Positions 36,965-49,200 of a stretch of DNA of 64,000 nucleotides are shown piece after piece. The translations under genes were made by a program, and so were the position numbers. Each line of letters opens with the position of its first letter. Position 1 is the first letter of the stretch. The stretch comes from Vitis vinifera (taxonomy: Eukaryota; Streptophyta; Magnoliopsida; Vitales; Vitaceae). The notes beneath the pieces were generated by a model. The model saw only the letters and a list, made by a program, of their open reading frames with translations. It was not told where the DNA came from and made no database searches. The stretch covers positions 21,176,001-21,240,000 of the forward strand of contig NC_081819.1 of NCBI RefSeq assembly GCF_030704535.1, in the 5' to 3' direction.

Positions 36965-37200
36965 CACTACAAGAGAATATATTTACGGCTGCAGCTAGAA
37001 CCCGCAGCCAAGGGTAACATAAGCGTGACTCTAATATACAGGTGCAGATATGGAAGACCGCAGCTAAGCGTCACCATAGATGGCGCAGATAAATCTTATA
37101 ATTGCGGCCTCATACAATTGTGCGAATATAATGTTCGAGTTATAGCTGGGCCAATCTTTTTCCACCACCAAATCGCTTCAAAGGTCAAAATTTCAAGTAA
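36965..37200 (+). mobile_element. CACTA (En/Spm) transposon terminus
   Basis: The sequence starts CACTACAAGAGAATAT, the standard CACTA end, preceded by TTA as a possible target-site duplication. It is followed by subterminal GC-rich motifs in both directions (GGCTGCAGCTAG, CCGCAGCCAAGG, GACCGCAGCTAAG, TTGCGGC), typical of transposase-binding subterminal repeats. I found no complementary right end (TTCTTGTAGTG) downstream, so the element is probably truncated or very diverged. Confidence 0.65.
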
Positions 37201-37459
37201 GCATATAAGGATTTAAAGTATCTTACAATTTTTCCATGTCTCAAAACTTTAATTGAAACACTACAAATCCATCTAAATATATATGTAAAGATATAACAAA
37301 ATATATTAAAACTAGTAGTTGAACCTATTGTAATTTCAAAATTATTCTTGAATAATAAAATTATTGTATTAATAAAAATATGAATGATACATTCAAATCC
37401 AAATCATAGAAAAATTAAGGACTTCAATAATTAAACTCTTGAAAAAAAAAATTCATATT

Positions 37460-38760
37460 TCATAACTTTAGACTATAAAAATATATAAAATTCTTATACC
37501 TCTAGACTATAGGTGAAACAACAATGTTTATATTATAATATTTATAATAATCTTTATTTATATATAACATATATTTCGTTTCACATATATGACTTTAGGT
37601 CACAAATTTTCTATATATTATAGTCATGAAAGATTATAAAATTAATTATTCCACTTAGGTCTTAGTTATAAGAAATTATATAATATTAATTTTATTTTAT
37701 TTTATTTTTTGTATAGCTTTTAGCTATAATAGGATATGAAATGATAATCTCTATAGTTTTCATTTATAGGAAGTACATATTTTCTTTCACAGGACTTTAA
37801 GAATAAATTTATCAAATATCCTAGTCATAATTTTATTACGATAAAATGAAAATTTTACATAATATCAAATTATAAAATATTCTCTCTATAGCTTCTAGCT
37901 ATAAAATTTCATAAAATTATTAATTGACAATTTAGTTTGTATAACTTCTAGCTATACAAAATTAAAATACCAATATTTTCATGTTTCTATCTTAAGTACA
38001 AAAAAATATGTCTTATATAGCTTCTGGCTATGAAAACATTTTTTGTATGGTTTCTACTATACATTCTATTTTATTATAATATAAATTTATAAATTTATAC
38101 ATAACTTCAAGTTATGAAATATTCATTGTATAGTTTTGGCAATAAAATTTTGTTTTGTATAACTTTCGGCTACATAATGTAATTAAAATAAATTTAAAAG
38201 TTAATATCTTTCATAACTTTAGGTTATGATTATTTTGTCAGAACAAGAAATATGTAAATTTGTACATAGCTTCAGACTATGAACTATTTTTATGTAAATT
38301 TGTACATAACTTCAGGTTATGAACTATTTTTATGTAAATTTATGCATAACTTCAATTTATGAACCATCTTTTATGTAAATTTGTGCACAACTTTAGGCTA
38401 TGAACATTCATTATATAATTTTGTACATAACTTCAGGTTATGAATTATTCATTGTATAGATTTATACATAACTTTAGGCTATGAACTAATTATTTTTATA
38501 ACTTCTAGCTATGAAATTTTGTTTGGTATAACTTTCAATCATATCGTATAATTAAACATAAACAATTAGGGATCATATACATAACTTCTGGTCATGTATT
38601 TATAATTTTGTAATTTACCCTACAACTTCTAATTGCAAAAGTTGCACACATTTTTCATAACTTTTAGTTATGAATTTACTCCATAATTTTGTAATTTATC
38701 CCATAATTTCTAGTTATAGGGATTATACATATTTTTTAGTTACATACCTATAAAAAATTT
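37460..38760. repeat. Array of about 24 short palindromes
   Basis: Imperfect palindromes of 15-19 bp recur through 1.3 kb of AT-rich DNA. Clear examples are TATAGCTTCTAGCTATA (37887-37903), ATAACTTCAAGTTAT (38101-38115), CATAACTTTAGGTTATG (38212-38228), CATAGCTTCAGACTATG (38265-38281) and CATAACTTCAGGTTATG (38305-38321 and 38426-38442). Between 38265 and 38467 six units start 40-41 bp apart and share flanks such as TTGTACA and AACTATTTTTATG. Arms change while keeping complementarity. It lies just right of the CACTA end and may be its subterminal region, but I have not seen this unit described. Confidence 0.8.
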
Positions 38761-39280
38761 TGTAGATGAATTCTTTTCTTTTTCTATTTCGAGGATTCTT
38801 CTCTTTTTCTACATACTCAGAGCGTTGTGTTGATAATGTGTTGTAAAATAAAAGAATGAAAAAAAGAATAAAGAGAGAAAGAAATTCTCAAAGAAAAGTA
38901 TAATAGAATATAGGGAGAAAATTGGATCATTTTTTATTAAAGTCTCATCCTTTTATAGGGAGTCACAAAGAGATATACACCAATATAGATGATCATTACA
39001 AGTTACCATTATAGTACAAAATCTCATATTTTATAACAAGAATGACTTTATTGGAAGTCTTCTATTTTTAGACCAATATATAACGTAACCAAGTAAAATT
39101 ATAAAGAGGTTGGTTTATAATTTACGCCTAATTTAAATTAAAAGGATAGAGCTAGATTGTGTTTTTTTTTTTTCCATTTCTCATTTAATCTAGTGTATTT
39201 AATTTAGAGTATGTAGATTTTGTATATATGGATTTTGGGAAGTTAAAAATAGCCAATTTTATTGGCTAATTGTGAAGATA
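38761..39280. other. AT-rich DNA without a gene
   Basis: Contains a purine-rich stretch (38850-38900) and AT-rich DNA. Nothing coding was found. It separates the palindrome array from the segmental block at 39280. Confidence 0.4.
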
Positions 39281-40552
39281 TAAGTTAGAAAATGATATAT
39301 ATATCATATACAAATCTTTGATAGATAAGACAAGGAAAGGCCAATATCTAATAATTCATTAGCTTCAATTATAATCAATCATAACATTGGTGCAAGCATT
39401 AGAAACCAGGAATTTTCCAGTGTGGTTACAATGAAGAGAATCAGAAAAAATATTTTCTACATTATGATTTAAAGAGAGAAAGCACACCTTGTCTCTGAAG
39501 CAAGAAAGAAACAGTAGGAGCTTGGTGTTAATTTCCTGCCTCCATTACTGATGTGCCTTTTCAGCTTGGAGGGTGGGCATTGCTTTAAAGGGTTTTATTG
39601 CAAATGATTCATAAAACACAAGCAGCTTACTGGGATTACATGTACTAACTGCCATTCATCATCTCAGTTGCCAGTTGCCACAAGGGAGAAGCTCTCAACT
39701 ACCACAAACTTCTAATAAATGAGACAAAATCTAGAATATTGATTAAGGGCATTGGAAAAATGCTAGTCTTACAATCTTCTTTACCACCTGCTGATGTGTG
39801 TGACATTAAATGTCACCAGAATAGGAAGTAGTAATTTATATTTGAACGTGCGTTAATTAGTACATTCAAAGAGAGACTCAAATCAATATATTATTTTTCT
39901 GGTCAACCAATCAGTGTTGATTAAAACAGAAACTAGAGCTACAGATCTAATCAAGGTTCAAGTTATCCATTTTTGAAATGGTAAACCGTTGATCTCCTTC
40001 ATGATCAAGTTTACAATAGGTAAGTGTAATGGCCAAACAGGTTCTTAACTTCTAGAAGCATAATCTTTATAAATTTCAGATGGCATAGGAAAGAGAAAAT
40101 ACAAAAAAAGAAAAAGAAAAATGACACCAAAAGGATTTAAAATGGAGAAAAAAAAATGCAGCAAATTCAGTTGCCTTGTTGATAATAAGCTCTGCATGTT
40201 TCACAAGCAGCAATAGTGTGTCACCTGAAGCAGTACCAATAGTGGCAGCGCAGTTCATTTTTATCATACAATATATTTCAAGACATATATCAATTATCCC
40301 ATGCTCATGAAAGGTCAAAGACCACTTATCCATCATCACATGCAATCAAAATTAATACCTGAGACTCAGCTATTAAGCGAACCATGGGCAGAACTATTGG
40401 TTACATCACTAAATTCCGACGTTTCGTACAAACAGGTGGAATTTGGAAGCGCCTCCAAAAGAAATCAAACCAGAGGTTGAGAAAAATTAAAGAAATAAAA
40501 AAAAAAAAAAGAAAGAAATACTACAGATCAGGGAAAGGATCGAAGAGCCTAA
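39280..40552. repeat. Segmental block 'X', copy 2
   Basis: Colinear with 58430-59690 and partly with 55180-55990. It carries landmarks such as CTTTTCAGCTTGGAGGGTGG, GGGATTACATGTACTAACTG and GATGTGTGTGACATT. It lies immediately left of the F-box promoter region and its right end is interrupted by Copia C at 40553. It contains a candidate minus-strand exon at about 40175-40265. Confidence 0.9.
40175..40265 (-). other. Candidate minus-strand exon in block X (copy 2), unidentified
   Basis: On the minus strand the frame reads YCMIKMNCAATIGTASGDTL, then LLLVKHAELIINK. It ends at AAG|GC, where copy 3 has AAG|GT. A second possible exon (MVRLIAESQ followed by a GT) lies upstream on the minus strand near 40360-40386. 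If real, the gene would run head-to-head with the F-box gene. I do not recognise it. The GC donor in this copy may be functional or a sign of decay. Confidence 0.35.
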
Positions 40553-40820
40553 TGTTGAGATATTAGGAATGCTTTCCTTATATCATTTAGTGTTGAGATA
40601 TTAGGAATGTTTAAATATTAGGAAAGTTGAGATATTATGAATATTGAGATATTAGGAAAGTTGAGATATTAGGATATTAGTTGTTATTTCCTTATATTAT
40701 ATCATTCTTTTCTTGTATCATTTTTTCTCATTCTTAGAATGGTGATTACCCTCTATATATACTCTGTACATGAACGAATGAAAGTATGAATGAAAAAACT
40801 ACCATTTATCAATTTGAAGA
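40553..40820 (+). repeat. 5' LTR of Copia C
   Basis: 268 bp. The motif TTGAGATATTAGGA or close variants is repeated several times in the first 130 bp (starting at 40555 and 40593 and again downstream). A TATATATACTCTGTAC block near 40754 could be the LTR promoter. Confidence 0.9.
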
Positions 40821-40909
40821 TGGTATCAGAGTCATGGAACTGAAATCCTGGATATTTTGTCGCTATAGTAGTCCGAAAACGATCAACCATCCTAAGACAA
40901 GCCCTAATA

Positions 40910-43900
40910 TTGATAAGTCAACCTTCAAATGCACTCACTGCAATAAGACTGGTCCCACCAGTCTGGATATCCCACAATTTCAAAGCAACGACTCTTGGTA
41001 TGACCAGGAAAACAATGAGGAACCGAGGGTTTGAACCATGGACCTTTAGATCATGTTTAGGCTATCAACACTTTGTTATTAATGATAATAATTGTGATCA
41101 ACGGAAGAAGGATTCTAAGAAAACCTCGACTGCAACTGTTGCTGAAATAAAAACAGAGGCTAATGTTGCTGAGAAAGCCTCTGCATTGGTAGTCGCTACT
41201 GATCATGGTGGTAAGTTTTTAAATACTTTTACACCTGTTATTAATAGTGCATGGATAATTGATTCTAGTGCTACAGATCATATGATTTTTTATTCTAGAC
41301 AGGTTTCACCCGTTAGACCTTTCTCACAAAAAATTGTTTCCACAACCAATGGTAACACAACCCTAGTCATTGGGGAAGGATCCTTAACTCTTACTGATAC
41401 TTTGAATTTGGATTTTGTTTTAGTTGTTCCATCTTTAGATTACAATCTTTTGTCAATTTCTCAAATCACTACAGCCTTATCTTGTATTGTCATTTTTTGG
41501 CCTGAATTTTGTGTGATTAAGGACATCCAAACAAGACAGACGATTGGTTGTGGTATTAAGCGGGGAAAACTCTATTACTTAGACTTGCAGTCAAAGGATT
41601 CAAATAAGTTGCAACAAGACTTGATGGCAGATGGATCTGAGGGGGAGAAGAAAAAGTCTAAAATTTGGTTGTGGCATCGACGTCTGGGACATGCTTCCTT
41701 TGGTTATTTAAAAAAATTGTTTCCTAGTTTGTTTGCAAAGAGTGATATTTCTGGTTTTCGTTGTGATATTTGTGAATTGGCTAAAAGCCATCGTGCTTCG
41801 TTTCCATTAATTTTGAATAAAAGTCCGTTTCCTTTTATGGTTATACATTCTGATGTTTGGGGCCCATCCAAAGTCCCAACTTTGAGTGGCTCATGTTGGT
41901 TTGTTACTTTTATTGATGATTGTACCAGAATGACATGGTTATACTTGATGAAGACCAAAGATGAAGTGAACTTGTTGTTTAAAAAATTTCATAAAATGAT
42001 TGAAACTCAGTACAATGCAAAGGTTCGGGTTCTACGTAGTGATAATGGTGGAGAATATCAAAGTTCTGATCTTCAAAAGTATTTGGAAGGACATGACATC
42101 ATTCATCAGACTACTTGTTCCAATACACCCCAGCAAAATGGAGTCGCTGAACGAAAAAATCGGCACTTGTTAGAGGTTGTTCGTGTTTCCTTGATAGCAG
42201 CAAAAACGCCGATATCTTATTGGGGAGAAGCAATCACATCGGCCGCATGCTTGATCAATCGGGTACCTTCTAGCTCAATTAACTTTCAAACACCTCTCTA
42301 AGCTCTTACTAATGTCGTAGTTGCCCCAACTGTTCCAAATCTACCTCCTCATGTTTTTGGTTGCGTGGCATTTGTGCATCTACACAAGCAACAACACACC
42401 AAGTTAACTTCCCATGCATTGCAATGTGTGTTTGTTGGATATGCATTGCACAAAAAGGGATATCGATGTTACCATTCTCCAACTCGACAAATGTATATTA
42501 CAATGGATGTGGTGTTTCATGAAGATTCGATGTATTTTTCATCTGAGTCTGAACTTTAAGGGGAGTACCATAAGGAAATTCAGACTCTCGATTATGATTA
42601 TCATATCTCTAAGGAAGTTGAATCTAGACAATCTGAACTAGTGAACCAGGAAGCGGGTGAGTTGGATATGAGTGGTCAACAATTTGGGTCCGAAGATGTC
42701 TTCATTGAAATACCAAACCAATCGTCGTCTGTTGAGGGTGTTCTTAATTTGGAACCTGATCCATTCATAAAACTGTTACCACACCGTCATAATAGAGGTA
42801 TTCCTAAACCCATATATGAACCTGAATTGTCTACCAAAGTCAAATATCCCATGAGCAACTATGTGTCTAACCATCGTTTGTCTGAATCAAATAAGTCATT
42901 TGTAAATCAATTATCTACTGTAGTTATTCCTAACAGTGTGTAGGAAGCCTTAGCTGATCCAAAGTGGAAAGCAGCCATGAATGAAGAGATGAAATCATTG
43001 TAGAAGAATGAAACATGGGAACTCGTAGAATGTCCACCAGGAAAGAAGCCAGTTGGGTGTCGTTGGATCTATACTGTGAAGTACAAGGCAGATGGTAGTA
43101 TTGAATGATTTAAAGCAAGACTGGTAGTAAAAGGGTACACTCAAACTTATGGAATTGACTACATAGAGACATTTGCACCTGTAGCTAAGATCAACACAGT
43201 TCGAGTATTATTGTCTTTAGCTGCAAACCTAGATTGGCCATTACAACAATTCGATGTGAAAAATGCCTTTCTGCATGGCAAGTTATCTGAAGAAGCATAT
43301 ATGGATCTTCCACCAGGATGCATGGTGTCAGAAAAACAATGTCAGAAGGTGTGCAAATTGAAGAAGTCATTGTATGGGTTGAAGCAATCCCCGAGAGCAT
43401 GGTTTGGAAGGTTCACAAAGTCAATGAGAGTTTTTGGCTATCGTCAAACTAATTCAGATCACACTTTGTTCCTGAAAAAGCAACATGGTAAGATTACAAC
43501 ACTCATTGTATATGTGGATGACATGATAGTTACAGGAAATGATCTTGAAGAAAGAAAAGCTCTGCAAAATTATCTATCTAGAGAATTCGAAATGAAATAT
43601 CTAGGTCCTCTAAAATACTTTCTTGGGATTGAAGTTTCTCGATCAAGTGAAGGAATTTTTCTGTCTCAAAGAAAGTATGTCTTAGATCTTTTACAAGAGA
43701 CTGGAATGTCGGGATGTCAACCTGTTAATACACCAATAGAAGAAGGTCTGAAATTGTGTGTTGAGCCTAATCAAGTATCAACCAATAAGGGAAGATACCA
43801 GAGACTTGTGGGGAGATTAATGTACTTAGCTCATATAAGATCAGATCTTGCTTATGCATTGAGTGTAGTGAGTCAATACATGCATAATCCCGGAGAGCAA

Positions 43901-44470
43901 CATATGAATGCAGTCATGCGTATTTTGAGGTATTTGAAGAATGCTCCTGGGAAGGGAATTTTGTTCGATAAAAATGTTGATCATCAGAGTATAGAAGTAT
44001 ATACTGATGCTGATTGGGTCGGTGCAGTGGATGATAGGTGATCTACATCTGATTACTTTACCTTTGTAGGTGGTAATCTTGTGACATGGAAAAGTAAAAA
44101 GCAGAATGTCGTCGCTTGTTCAAGTGCAGAAGCGGAATTTAGAGGTATGACTCTAGGACTTTGTGAGGCATTATGGCTAAGACTCCTCTTACAAGAATTA
44201 GGTTACCTATCTAGGCAACCAATCCGATTGTTTTATGACAATAAAGCCGCATGTGACATTGCTCATAATCCAGTACAACATGATCGTACAAAGCATGTCG
44301 AGGTGGATAGATTCTTCATTAAGGAAAAGTTGGATGATAAGATTGTGGAATTGCCTAAGATTCGATCAGAAGATCAATTGGCCGATATCCTTACCAAGGT
44401 TGTCTCAAGTCAAGTGTTCTCAAAATTTTTAGACAAGTTGGGCATGTGTGACATCTATGCATCAACTTGA
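40910..44470 (+). pseudogene. Copia C polyprotein with six in-frame stops
   Basis: One frame runs from a degenerate zinc knuckle (KCTHCNKTG, second half lost) to DKLGMCDIYAST. It contains: a protease in which the catalytic DSG reads DSS (WIIDSSATDHM); an integrase with WHRRLGH, CDICELAK, HSDVWGPS, RSDNGGEY and NGVAERKNR; an RT with NAFLHGKL and YVDDMIVTG; and an RNase H with YTDADWVGAVDDR and SSAEAEFRG. Stops are at 42299, 42557, 42941, 43001, 43106 and 44039, and all are compatible with C-to-T changes in Gln or Arg codons. There are no frameshifts in 3.5 kb. With gag deleted and DSG changed, it depends on other elements for mobility. Confidence 0.93.
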
Positions 44471-44478
44471 GGGGGGAG

Positions 44479-44741
44479 TGTTGAGATATTAGGAATGTTT
44501 TCCTTATATCATTTAGTGTTGAGATATTAGGAATGTTTAGATATTAGGAAAGTTGAGATATTATGAATATTGAGATATTAGGAAAGTTGAGATATTAGGA
44601 TATTAGTTGTTATTTCCTTATATCATTCTTTCCTTGTATCATTCTTTCCCATTCTTAGAATGGTGATTACCCTTTATATATACTCTGTACATGAACGAAT
44701 GAAAGTATGAATGAAAAAACTACCATTTATCAATTTGAAGA
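44479..44741 (+). repeat. 3' LTR of Copia C
   Basis: 263 bp, nearly identical to the 5' LTR. Differences are single bases and a 6-bp length change in the CCTTATAT stretch. Followed directly by the CCTAA duplication. Confidence 0.9.
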
Positions 44742-45952
44742 CCTAAAACTCAGTTTTGACAGTTCTACATTTTCCAAGAAATTGATGAAGTGCAAGTCGA
44801 GTAAAGAGAACCAAACAAGTAGCGAAACTTAAAACTGAAAAACATCCTATTTTCATCTCATTTTCTTACATTTTCTTAGAAACCAGAGGAGGTGAACCAC
44901 TCAGCAATTTTTCATTTTTTCAGTTCTCTTTATTTTGAATTAACGAAGCCGAAGCTAAGTAGAAGTCAAGAAATAAGAAGTGAAAAGTCTTAAGAGTGAA
45001 ACTTCTCCGATCTTGGCTCAATTTTCCTCATTTTTCTTGGCAACCAAACAGAGAAGAGACATACTTGTTTCCACAATCTAGAGCTTTCCACGGCTGGAGA
45101 AGACGACCACGGTAACATTGACATAGTAGAGAACAGAGAGCTGGCGAGGTTTCTTGATCAATCCATTTCGCCTCTTGGAGAAGGTCACTTGGCGACTGCT
45201 CGTCTTCGATTCGCTTCATCCCGACCATAACTCTACTTCGAGCCATAACTCAGAGAGAGAGAAAAGAAGACTTCCTACAATTCTGATCCCTCTTGCTCCG
45301 GTTATGGGATCCTTGCTCTTAACCCCCCTTTGAACATGAGTGGAAAACGAGAATTAAATCATCCTTCTATTTTTTATGTTCAGAAAATATAAAGCAAGGA
45401 AAGAAAAATAGAGAAATAAAGTGAAAGAAAGTAAAAAATATAATTAAAATTCATAAATAAATATTTAATAATCTTAATAACTTTGAAATAATAAGAAAAA
45501 TTTGTGAAGAATATTTTGAAAAGAAAAAAGTTTTCAAAAAGAACATTTAGAAAAAATATTTATTTTCTTTTTTATATAAATAAATATAAATGGATTGAGA
45601 AGAATTTAAAATAATTTTAATGTAAAGTTAATTTTAGATCATTTTAATAAGTTGGTATTAGATTAAATTATTTTATTTAATTGAATGTATCCAATTTATA
45701 ATTTATAGGTTTTCTACTAATTTTAGAAAATACAAATCATTGAAAAAAAATTTTATATACTTTTACAAAAATCTAATTTTCATATTCTTACATCACATTT
45801 TAGGGATTGTAAAGATATTCTAGAAAATATATCTTTTATTGTAGTTGTAAATTTTAGAAATTAGTTTTGTAAGGTTTAATTATGATTCAATCACTTGATC
45901 TCAAGAATAAATAATCAGGCAGGATTAAGTATATTTTAAATTCCGCTAGCTA
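44742..45952. repeat. Upstream region of F-box copy 2 (segmental duplicate)
   Basis: Colinear with 9050-10251 and 59690-60892. The small conserved open stretch is at about 45095-45229 ([17 protein letters not shown]..., [20 protein letters not shown]). The rest is AT-rich 5' flank. No other gene is visible. Confidence 0.85.
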
Positions 45953-46227
45953 ACGTGTTAAAATCTTATGGACACTGCAGCGAATCGCAGTGCACCACCA
46001 CGCAGAGGATCCAGGTCCTTACCCAGACTTTTGAATTAATCTTACGTGTCGAAATCTCATGCACACTGTGGGAAATTGCAGTGCACCGCATCACAGAGGA
46101 TCCAGGCCCTCATCCACACTTTTGAATCCAAGCGTTTCCCGCGTCTATAAATAGCGAAGCATGAACTTCTCAGAGCTCCGTTTGTGTTGTTTCTGAGGAG
46201 TGAGGATTGAGATTTGAAGAGGACAAA
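45953..46227 (+). promoter_or_regulatory. Promoter of F-box copy 2
   Basis: Direct repeats of 91 bp start at 45953 (ACGTGTT here) and 46044 (ACGTGTC). TATAAATA lies at 46146-46153 and the ATG is 82 bp downstream. The first ABRE-like core has a C-to-T change compared with the other two copies. Confidence 0.7.
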
Positions 46228-49200
46228 ATGGGGAAGCGAATGAGAAGAGAGAAGTCCATTTGCTGCTGCAACTCTCCTCTCGCTGGTTTCTCCTGGTACT
46301 TGTACTCTCTTCAACTCTGCGAGTTTCTCTCTGAAATCAGCTCGAATTTCATGAAATTTTGAATATTTGGTTTGAATTCAGCACATTTATCTGTAAATCT
46401 AAACTCGAATTTCCTGAAACTTTGAATTTCATAAATAATTTGATGAAACTTCATGATAATGTAAAATAGTTCCAGCCTTCCAGGCAATGAATATTTAGTT
46501 TGAATTCTATCATATTTGATGTAGAAATCTAAGGAAACTAGAAGAAGCTGTCTCTCTCTATTCTTTCTCAAAAACTCTACGGATTCCTCTTACAGATCCA
46601 CGGGAATTTCATGAAAATTTGAATGATCAATTTCAACCTTGATACATCTATCAATCGAACTTTCTTTCTCTAATGTTTTTTTTTGGAAAACAATGCCACT
46701 GCAAATATGATTTGAAGTTTGCTCGAGTTTTCATGAATAAGCATAATCAGAAAAATGTAAACTATTACCAGAAACTCTCTCTCCTTCAAGTTTGGTACAT
46801 TTATGAATAACTATCTCTCACTTCCTATGCAATTTGATGTGAAAAATCAATGTGAATGTGGATATCATTTGATATTGTCTTGAACTGTTTCACATTATCA
46901 TAATCAGAAGAATGTGGAAGACTAAGGTCGAATTTGGATTTCCTATACTTATCCATTAATCTTAATACAGAGGTAATATTAATCTTCGCTCATTAGCACA
47001 ATCAGAAGAATTGTGGAACACTACCAGCAGTTCTCTCTCCCTTGCTTGAGAACTCTATGAATTTCTCTGTCAAATTGCTTGGATTTTCATGAAATCTTGA
47101 ATGTTTATTTTGAATGCAATCTTGAATGTTTATTTTGAATGCTGTACATTTCAAATAATAAAGTTTATAATAATGAAAACATTATTTTTTTTCCTTTTTT
47201 AAAAAAAATATATATATATTTCACAGCCATTGAAAGAATCGAATTTCTTTTCTGATTTGGATCTCTATACCCTTTACTGTTTTAATTTTTATAAAAATTA
47301 ATACTATATGAGTCCTAAATTTATCCTTCTCTCATCCAGATTCCTTGCAACAATACTGGTCAAATGTTTCTTTTTTATTTTGACCTTTTTATGTGTATTG
47401 CTTTGTATTGCATGCAAAAAGGTATGAAGAAGACATATGGACAGAGATTGCAAAGCACCTGGATGGTAAATCTCTGGTGATGCTGGGAACAAAAAATAAG
47501 TGGTTCCACTGTCTGATCATGGAGGACAGTATATGGAAGTTTGCTTGTCTGCGTGATCTCCAGCTACCAGAACCACAACACACATTCCTCAATTGGATCA
47601 AGCTTTATGCTTCTGCTTTCGGTAATAAGCAGGGTGTTAAATTTTCTCCATATTTCAGTTATGTTGTGGTTCTTATAGTGGATTAGTATCACCATCTGCT
47701 TAATGACTGCCTTGCAGATGGAAGTCACTCTTTCATGTTCCGTCAGCGGGAGAAACATATTGGTAATTGCCCTTCCCTTTTACTGTTATCTGGATTTTTT
47801 TGCCTTCGTTGCAAGAGACACCAATTAGTTCCCATGGTTGAAGCGGCTGCTTCCGTGGTCTCTGGAGACTGTTCTTATGAAAAATTTTCAGTTATTAAAT
47901 AACAGTGCACATTGTTTAGGGAGGAGGCTAATTCGATGCAGTTAAGGTGACAAATTGTTTGGAAAGCACAGACAATAATTGTATACCATCAAAGTATTGT
48001 AACTTTTCTTACTGACGAGTCTTAAAAGAGTGATGGAACTCATTGTGCCACATTATGCCACTGCTTGTGCTTTAGCAGAGTAGAAAGGATCAATCCCATG
48101 AGTCTCAAAAGATTAGATTATTATCTAGTTTTGGGTTCTGCCCTTGGATAGGACTCAGGACACATCAATTTTAAGTTTACCCTATTTTTCATCTACTTTT
48201 TTCTTAACAGGGATAGACAATTTGTAAATTTTTTTCTCCTTATCATCATTCTCACCAAACATCATGAAATGCAGTTTTCAAAATATGAATTCAAAGTCTT
48301 ATCTCTAGATTCATAATTTTTCATGCATTTTTTTTTTTAATGAAACCAAATAGATTGGATGCGAATCGGTGCTTTTTTCCTTGATTCACCCATTTCGCTC
48401 CTAGCTGAGAAGCTGAGTTGCCCCTTGAAAATCCCACAAGGTGAAAACTTAGGGAAAACATTGGAGTCATGCGGCTTCTGCATATTGAACAATATCAAAA
48501 CGGGGATCTGGATAGCTGGTACTTCTAAACATTGAAGGATGTTGTGTTCAATTACTTGGACTAGTATCACTCCAGCTAATTACATATTTTTCCTGGATTT
48601 GTCTTTTCAGATCTACAACTTGTTAGATGCCCTGTCTGTGACCTCAACACATGTGATGGTAAGGAGGAATCCATCTATCAATAAATTTGAACTCCTAAAG
48701 AGCCATTTTTATTAATGCTGGTAAAAACAGATTGCTGGTTGAAGAGTTTGATTGACTTGACACATACTGGGCACTATTTTAGCCAGTTAGCCTAATATAG
48801 ACAAAAGGCCAAACTTTACAGAATGTGGAACACTTCCTATTTTTGCTCAAGTAGTTCAAGGGGTAGGTCGTTAATATGCTATGGGCTAGGCATAGAGATT
48901 CTTCAAGGAACAGTTCTTACAGCTTGTTTTGTTGTATTCATTGGAGGATCATGTTTGTCATTTTATAGGGAAGTAATTGATCCAAATTGTTTTGCTTTGT
49001 TAGTAAAACCAAATTGTAAAATCAGAAGCTTGAGGGCAACCAGGAATGCATCCTAATGAGCTATTTCTTGGTTTACATGAGGCCAAATTCATTGGCCTTC
49101 CAACAAGTAGGAAGGTTTACAGAGCATGTTTAGGTATTTTTGGTTAGAGAACCACACATTCCACTTAAACTATTCATTACAGGCAGCTGGTGTCTTAAAT

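Larger units (their letters stand above)
40553..44741 (+). mobile_element. Copia LTR retrotransposon with deleted gag (Copia C)
   Basis: LTRs at 40553-40820 and 44479-44741 start with TGTTGAGATATTAGG and end with TTTGAAGA. The target-site duplication is CCTAA (40548-40552 and 44742-44746), and the uninterrupted host sequence is seen at 9050 and 59690. The primer-binding site TGGTATCAGAG follows the 5' LTR directly and a TTGAGGGGGGA polypurine tract precedes the 3' LTR. Most of gag is missing: only about 90 bp separate the PBS from the zinc-knuckle region. The element interrupts the region between block X and the F-box promoter of copy 2. Confidence 0.95.

Noticed and set aside
37460..38760. 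CRISPR-like array (regular repeats with spacers)
   Set aside because: The units are degenerate palindromes, the intervening sequences are themselves similar to each other, and the context is a plant nuclear genome.
40384..40566. Plus-strand frame MGRTIGYITKFRRFVQ... as a basic protein
   Set aside because: It runs into a purine-rich low-complexity tract and its 3' part is Copia C LTR; in copy 3 the frame ends differently.
48823..49056. 77-codon plus-strand frame, repeated at 63649-63882
   Set aside because: It lies within intron 5 of both F-box copies; duplication explains its conservation and it has no family resemblance.
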